From contig CAJOER010000114.1 in assembly GCA_905233805.1 (NCBI GenBank), positions 1 through 7,999 on the forward strand: a DNA stretch of 7,999 bases, given 5' to 3'. The DNA comes from an uncultured Eubacterium sp. Its GTDB lineage: Bacteria; Bacillota; Clostridia; Oscillospirales; Acutalibacteraceae. The stretch's first letter is position 1. Each line of letters opens with the position of its first letter. Both the position numbers and the translations under genes were made by a program. This document shows, piece after piece, positions 4,695 to 7,999 of the stretch. The notes under the pieces are model-generated. The model did not search any database and was not told the origin of the DNA. It worked only from the letters and a program-made list of their open reading frames with translations.

Positions 4695-6971
4695 TTATTC
4701 AGCCGGTTCTTCTGCAGGAGCTTCTTCCTCTGCGGGAGCAGCTTCTTCTATAGGAGCTTCTTCCTCTGCAGGAGCCCCTTCCTCTGCAGGAGCCTCTTCC
4801 TCTGCAGGAGCCTCTTCCTCTGCGGGAGCAGCCTCTTCAGCAGGAGCTTCCTCAACGGGAGCAGCCTCTTCAGCAGGAGCTTCCTCTGCGGGAGCAGCCT
4901 CTTCAGCAGGAGCTTCCTCTACGGGAGCAGCTTCCTCGGCAGGAGTTTCCTCTGCGGGAGCCTCTTCTTCGAGTTCCTCGGGAGGTTCAATGAGAGACTT
5001 GATTGAAAGAGAAACTCTCTTCTTATCAAAGTCGATATCAATGATTTCAGCCTTAACGATATCGCCTACCTTGAGAACGTCCTGAGGAGCGTTAATTCTC
5101 TGATGAGCAATCTGGCTGATGTGGATAAGACCGTCAACGGTAGGAAGAATGTTTCTTGCGTCAACAACTGTTCCTACGGGATAATCTCTCTTCATAATCT
5201 CCCACGGGCTGTCTTCAATCTTCTTGAAGCCGAGGGAAATCTTTCTTGTTTCTTCGTCGAGAGCCTTGATAGTTACTTCAACGGTATCGCCTACGTTAAC
5301 TACCTCGCTCGGGTGCTTGATTCTTGACCAGGAAAGCTCGGAAATGTGAATCATTCCGTCGATTCCGCCGAGGTCAACAAATGCGCCGTAAGAGGTGAGA
5401 GACTTAACAGTACCTGTAATCTTCTGTCCCTCTTCAAGAGTAGCCCAAAGAGCGTCCTCCTGCTCTTTTCTTTCAGCGTCTGCTACAACCTTGATTGAGC
5501 CGACCGCTCTTCTTCTTGCGGGGTTAACGTCGATAACCTTAAACTTTACTTCCTTATCCTTTAAGGTTTCAAGGTCTTCGTTTCTTCTGAGTCCGGTAAG
5601 GGACGCAGGAACGAAAATGCGCGTTCCGTTAGTTGTTACAAGAACGCCTCCGCGGATGGTCTGAGTTACAACACCTTCAAGAATTTCTTCTGACTCTTTA
5701 GCGGCAACAATGTCATTCCATCCCTTTGACGCGTCGAACAGGCGCTTGGAAAGTTTAAGCACGCCGTCGTTATCGTCGGTCTTCATAATGATAAGATTGA
5801 TTTCATCACCTACTGCTACAACGTCTTCACACTTTTCAATCGGGTCTGCCGATAAGTCTTCAAACGCTACAACACCGGTCTGTTTTCTGCCAGGTACGTC
5901 AACGAAAACCTCAGTAGGTGTAATACTGAGAACGGTTCCCGTTACTACCTTGCTTGTTTCATTTCCCTTAAAAGATTCGTTAAGCAATTCTTCAAAGGAT
6001 GCCTCACCATCAGCAGATGCTTCGACAGCAGGCTTTGATGCAGCCGTTTCAGCGGTTTCTGCTGTCTCCACAACTTCTTCGGCAACGGCTGAAGTTGTTT
6101 CAACTTCCTTTTCTTTAATTTCTTCGGACATGGTTTTGAGTACCTCCTTGATAATTACCGAGGGTGTCGAAGCCCCGGCTGTAACACCGACAAGCCTGCA
6201 TCCCGAAAAGTCAATGTCTTTAAGTTCGTCAGCCGTTTCGATAAGATACGACTTACAGTTTTCGGCACTGACGTCCCTGAGCTTGCAGGTATTCGATGAA
6301 TGGCGTCCGCCTATAATCAGCATAAGGTCCGCTTCTTTTGATAATTTCGCGGCTTCCTCCTGCCTTTCAGACGTAGCATTACATATTGTATCAAAAAATT
6401 TACAGTTTGTACATACCTTTTTTAATATTTTTTCGCATTTTTTCCATTCTTTTTGCGAAAAAGTTGTCTGAGAAACGCAAATAATTTCGTCTTTTTTGTC
6501 AAATTCTCCATTTTGTAAGATTTTGTCTAATTCCTCTTCGTTTTTAAAAACATAGGATTTTCCGCGGCAATACGAGCGAATTCCGAGCACCTCAGGGTGG
6601 TTTTTATCCCCCGCGATAAGAACGGGAACGTCCTCGCCTTGCTCTTTTACTATGTTGTGAATTTTCGTAACGAAGGGGCAGGTGGCGTTTATGTATTTTA
6701 TATTTTTCTCTTCAAGTTCGTCAATTACCTGCTTTTCAACTCCGTGGGTACGCACTACGAGGGTATAGCCCTCGGGGCACTCGCTGACACTGTCAATTAT
6801 TTTTACGCCCTTGTTTTCAAGCTCCGACACAAGCTGGGCATTATGAATAATGGGGCCGAGAGTACAGACTCTCTCCCCTTTTTCAACTAATTCAAAAACG
6901 AGTTTTACCGCCCTGTCCACTCCGAAACAGAAGCCGGCGGTTTCGGCAAGTTTAATCTCCACTGAGTTCAC
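4695..6971 (-). CDS. ispH-rpsA: Fused IspH (HMBPP reductase) and ribosomal protein S1
   Basis: Residues 1-281 are 4-hydroxy-3-methylbut-2-enyl diphosphate reductase, the last step of the MEP isoprenoid pathway, making IPP and DMAPP with a [4Fe-4S] cluster. Cluster ligands Cys15 (GFCFGV), Cys98 (ATCPF) and Cys197 (TICNAT) are present, as are His43, His76, His125, Glu127, and substrate-binding Ser225-Ser226-Asn227 and Ser268. After a Glu/Ala linker (282-340) come four S1 RNA-binding domains: about 342-410, 430-495, 517-583, and a shortened one at 598-658. A Glu/Ala/Pro repeat tail fills 661-758. This fusion is known in Clostridia; the S1 part binds mRNA on the 30S subunit. The start is uncertain: GTG at 6971 has GAGGG only 3 nt away, while GTG at 6962 gives the usual IspH N-terminus MEIKLAETAGFCFGV. 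Either overlaps plsC. An internal start for S1 alone is plausible (see 6129-6149). Confidence 0.93.
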   Translation of the reverse strand: MNSVEIKLAETAGFCFGVDRAVKLVFELVEKGERVCTLGPIIHNAQLVSELENKGVKIIDSVSECPEGYTLVVRTHGVEKQVIDELEEKNIKYINATCPFVTKIHNIVKEQGEDVPVLIAGDKNHPEVLGIRSYCRGKSYVFKNEEELDKILQNGEFDKKDEIICVSQTTFSQKEWKKCEKILKKVCTNCKFFDTICNATSERQEEAAKLSKEADLMLIIGGRHSSNTCKLRDVSAENCKSYLIETADELKDIDFSGCRLVGVTAGASTPSVIIKEVLKTMSEEIKEKEVETTSAVAEEVVETAETAETAASKPAVEASADGEASFEELLNESFKGNETSKVVTGTVLSITPTEVFVDVPGRKQTGVVAFEDLSADPIEKCEDVVAVGDEINLIIMKTDDNDGVLKLSKRLFDASKGWNDIVAAKESEEILEGVVTQTIRGGVLVTTNGTRIFVPASLTGLRRNEDLETLKDKEVKFKVIDVNPARRRAVGSIKVVADAERKEQEDALWATLEEGQKITGTVKSLTSYGAFVDLGGIDGMIHISELSWSRIKHPSEVVNVGDTVEVTIKALDEETRKISLGFKKIEDSPWEIMKRDYPVGTVVDARNILPTVDGLIHISQIAHQRINAPQDVLKVGDIVKAEIIDIDFDKKRVSLSIKSLIEPPEELEEEAPAEETPAEEAAPVEEAPAEEAAPAEEAPAEEAAPVEEAPAEEAAPAEEEAPAEEEAPAEEGAPAEEEAPIEEAAPAEEEAPAEEPAE
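4698..4931 (-). repeat. Tandem repeats encoding the Glu/Ala/Pro tail of the S1 fusion
   Basis: Reading on the minus strand, three 33-bp units encode AAPxEEAPAEE with x = V, A, V (4899-4931, 4866-4898, 4833-4865). They are followed by mostly 18-bp units encoding APAEEE and variants (APAEEG, APIEEA) down to 4698. The units are near-identical at DNA level, with changes mainly at third positions, so copy number is likely to vary by slippage or recombination in multiples of three, keeping the frame. The encoded tail is strongly acidic and presumably disordered. Confidence 0.88.
6129..6149 (-). promoter_or_regulatory. rpsA: Internal Shine-Dalgarno and start codon for S1 alone
   Basis: On the minus strand AAGGAGGTA (6149-6141) is followed 11 nt after the GGAGG by ATG (6131-6129), encoding Met281 of the fusion at the exact end of the IspH domain. 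It would start a 478-residue product beginning MSEEIKEKEV with all S1 domains. The match to the 16S 3' end is the best in the window; the spacing is slightly long. It is either a working internal start or a relic of formerly separate genes. Chance is possible, since the bases also encode Lys-Glu-Val. Confidence 0.55.
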
Positions 6972-7602
6972 TTTCCCTCATTTCGCTTATTTTTTGCATA
7001 ACGATATTCGCTGCGTCCTTAACCTCTTCGCGGCTCGAATTTTCGTCAATACCGAGTTCGCTCGCCTTAATCGGCTCGCCGAAGCGCACGGTTAAATGCG
7101 AACCCTTGACAATCTTCTCTTTACAGCAGATTGCAACGGGAAGAACTGCGGCGCCTGTATCCCTTGCGATAAGCGCAACGCCCGCCTTGGCTTTCTGCGG
7201 AACGCCGTCTTTGTCCTTAATACGCTTGCCCTCGGGGCAGATAGCAAGAACGTGGTCCTCGGCAATTATCTTTTTTGCGTATTCAACCGCGGTCGTATCG
7301 CCCTGACCTCTTTTTACGGGGAATCCATAAAGGTGAGTTATAACCCACGCGACTACGGGATTTTCAAAAAGCTCCGTCTTTGCCATAAAGTGAAGCGCAG
7401 GAATACCGTCGGCAAGCGCAACGAAAACGGGGTCGAGCGCGCAGGTATGATTAATCGCAACTATGTATTTTTTATCTTCGGGGATGTTCTCCATACCCTT
7501 GTATGTGATATGATAAATCCTCTTGAAAGCCGGGCCGAACACCTTTATCGCAAAGCGGTAAAATTTATAGTGCGGCACGGTTGAATAGTCAAATTCTTTC
7601 AT
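6952..7602 (-). CDS. plsC: 1-acyl-sn-glycerol-3-phosphate acyltransferase (PlsC family)
   Basis: The 216-residue protein belongs to the PlsC family, membrane-associated enzymes that transfer an acyl chain to lysophosphatidic acid to make phosphatidic acid. Motif I is NHTCALD (51-57) with catalytic His52 and Asp57. HFMAKTELF (71-79) and FPVKRGQGD (94-102; Arg98) supply the second block, CPEGKR (122-127) the third and VLPVAI (153-158) the fourth. In block III the usual Thr of PEGTR is Lys126 here. Hydrophobic stretches near 45-65 and 82-95 fit peripheral or monotopic membrane binding. The start ATG (7602-7600) overlaps the cmk stop by one base (TAATG) with AAGGAG at 7619-7614, 11 nt upstream. 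Its end overlaps the ispH start. Exact acyl-acceptor specificity cannot be read from the sequence. Confidence 0.9.
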   Translation of the reverse strand: MKEFDYSTVPHYKFYRFAIKVFGPAFKRIYHITYKGMENIPEDKKYIVAINHTCALDPVFVALADGIPALHFMAKTELFENPVVAWVITHLYGFPVKRGQGDTTAVEYAKKIIAEDHVLAICPEGKRIKDKDGVPQKAKAGVALIARDTGAAVLPVAICCKEKIVKGSHLTVRFGEPIKASELGIDENSSREEVKDAANIVMQKISEMRESELSGD

Positions 7603-7999
7603 TAAGCAATATTCTCCTTAACGATATTAATAACCGCCTGAACAGACTCCTCAAGATTAAGCTCGGAAGTATCGCAGATAACGGAATCCTCGCTCGGCTT
7701 GAGCGGCGCAATCTCACGGTGCGAATCCTGATAATCGCGCTGATTCACGTCGGCAAGAACGTCCTTATATTTTACGTTTTCGCCCTTTTCGATAAGTTCC
7801 TTATAACGTCTTTCGGCTCTGCATTCAGCGGAAGCGGTAAGAAAGATTTTTACGTCCGCATTCGGAAGAACGACCGTAGCAATATCGCGTCCGTCCATAA
7901 TTACGTTATTCGTTTTCGCTATATCGCGCTGTAAATCAAGAAGGAACTCGCGTACCTTCGGAATAGCGGATACGTTGCTTGCGCCCATTGAAATTTCAG
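7602..7999 (-). CDS. cmk: Cytidylate kinase, C-terminal part (partial at right edge)
   Basis: The last 131 codons of the gene are present; the frame stays open to the window edge, and the Met codon at 7988 is internal because the preceding in-frame residues (EIS) and the segment ASNVSAIPKVRE fit the middle of the Cmk family. Cytidylate kinase phosphorylates CMP and dCMP with ATP, feeding nucleotide and phospholipid synthesis. Recognisable segments are MDGRDIATVVLPNADVKIFL, the Arg-rich lid AECRAERRYKEL, and QRDYQDSHREIAPL near the C-terminus. The family form DGRDxGT has Ala in place of Gly here, a mild change. The N-terminal P-loop is outside the window. The order cmk-plsC-ispH/rpsA is a conserved clostridial arrangement, and the 1-bp overlap with plsC points to one transcript. 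Confidence 0.93.
   Translation of the reverse strand, partial: EISMGASNVSAIPKVREFLLDLQRDIAKTNNVIMDGRDIATVVLPNADVKIFLTASAECRAERRYKELIEKGENVKYKDVLADVNQRDYQDSHREIAPLKPSEDSVICDTSELNLEESVQAVINIVKENIA

Noticed and set aside
4698..4931. Repeat array as a possible CRISPR or regulatory repeat region
   Set aside because: The repeats are contiguous, in frame and lack unique spacers; they are protein-coding tandem repeats of the S1 tail.
4662..5006. Plus-strand open frame with Cys/Ser/Phe/Leu repeats
   Set aside because: The repetitive peptide is just the complement of the Glu/Ala/Pro tandem repeats of the S1 tail, and its start lies inside the terminator hairpin.
5710..6471. Long plus-strand open frame (253 codons) opposite ispH-rpsA
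   Set aside because: It is Ser/Thr/Val-rich with no family resemblance, and lies wholly antisense to a gene with clear motifs. It reflects the codon bias of the minus-strand gene.
7602..7988. Met codon at 7988 as the true cmk start
   Set aside because: The frame is open further upstream and the peptide begins in the middle of the Cmk family, without its P-loop; the gene is cut by the window edge.

Overview
The window looks like a chromosomal segment of an anaerobic Gram-positive bacterium of class Clostridia, most likely a gut-type Oscillospiraceae/Ruminococcaceae relative. The main evidence is the block cmk - plsC - ispH/rpsA with IspH fused to ribosomal protein S1, an arrangement known from Clostridia. 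Good AGGAGG-type ribosome binding sites, a GatD-like amidotransferase and moderate GC with AT-rich intergenic DNA agree with this. No phage, insertion sequence, CRISPR array, tRNA or rRNA was seen.

Layout. Positions 3-197 hold the 3' end of a GatD-like glutamine amidotransferase gene. A 64-bp AT-rich gap follows, with an extended -10 promoter. A compact plus-strand operon then runs from 262 to 4650: a small S24/S26 signal-peptidase-like protein, an ABC exporter broken in two by a frameshift, an intracellular family 2 glycoside hydrolase, and a cyclophilin-type peptidyl-prolyl isomerase. Junctions are tight (8-bp overlap, 0-bp gap, 10-bp gap). A perfect 9-bp stem hairpin at 4657-4678 ends this operon and, on the other strand, the convergent one.

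The minus strand from 7999 down to 4695 carries the end of cmk (cytidylate kinase), plsC (lysophospholipid acyltransferase) and the ispH-rpsA fusion. All three overlap or nearly overlap (1 bp and about 20 bp), so they are probably co-transcribed from a promoter outside the window. Together they touch nucleotide, phospholipid, isoprenoid and translation functions; this is a housekeeping block.

Points that stand out: (1) the ABC exporter has a +1-type frame break at an A9 tract and, judged by family spacing, lacks about 19 codons between TM4 and TM5; (2) the fourth S1 domain of the fusion lacks about 10-11 residues of its OB-fold core, in frame; (3) a near-perfect Shine-Dalgarno sits inside the fusion gene just before a Met codon at the IspH/S1 boundary, suggesting separate production of S1; (4) the fusion ends in an acidic Glu/Ala/Pro tail of about 98 residues made of 33-bp and 18-bp tandem repeats; (5) a signal-peptidase-like protein without a visible membrane anchor is coupled to an ABC exporter. 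I see no clearly new multi-gene defence or mobile system. The peptidase/exporter pair is the nearest candidate for an under-described system, but its exporter is damaged here.
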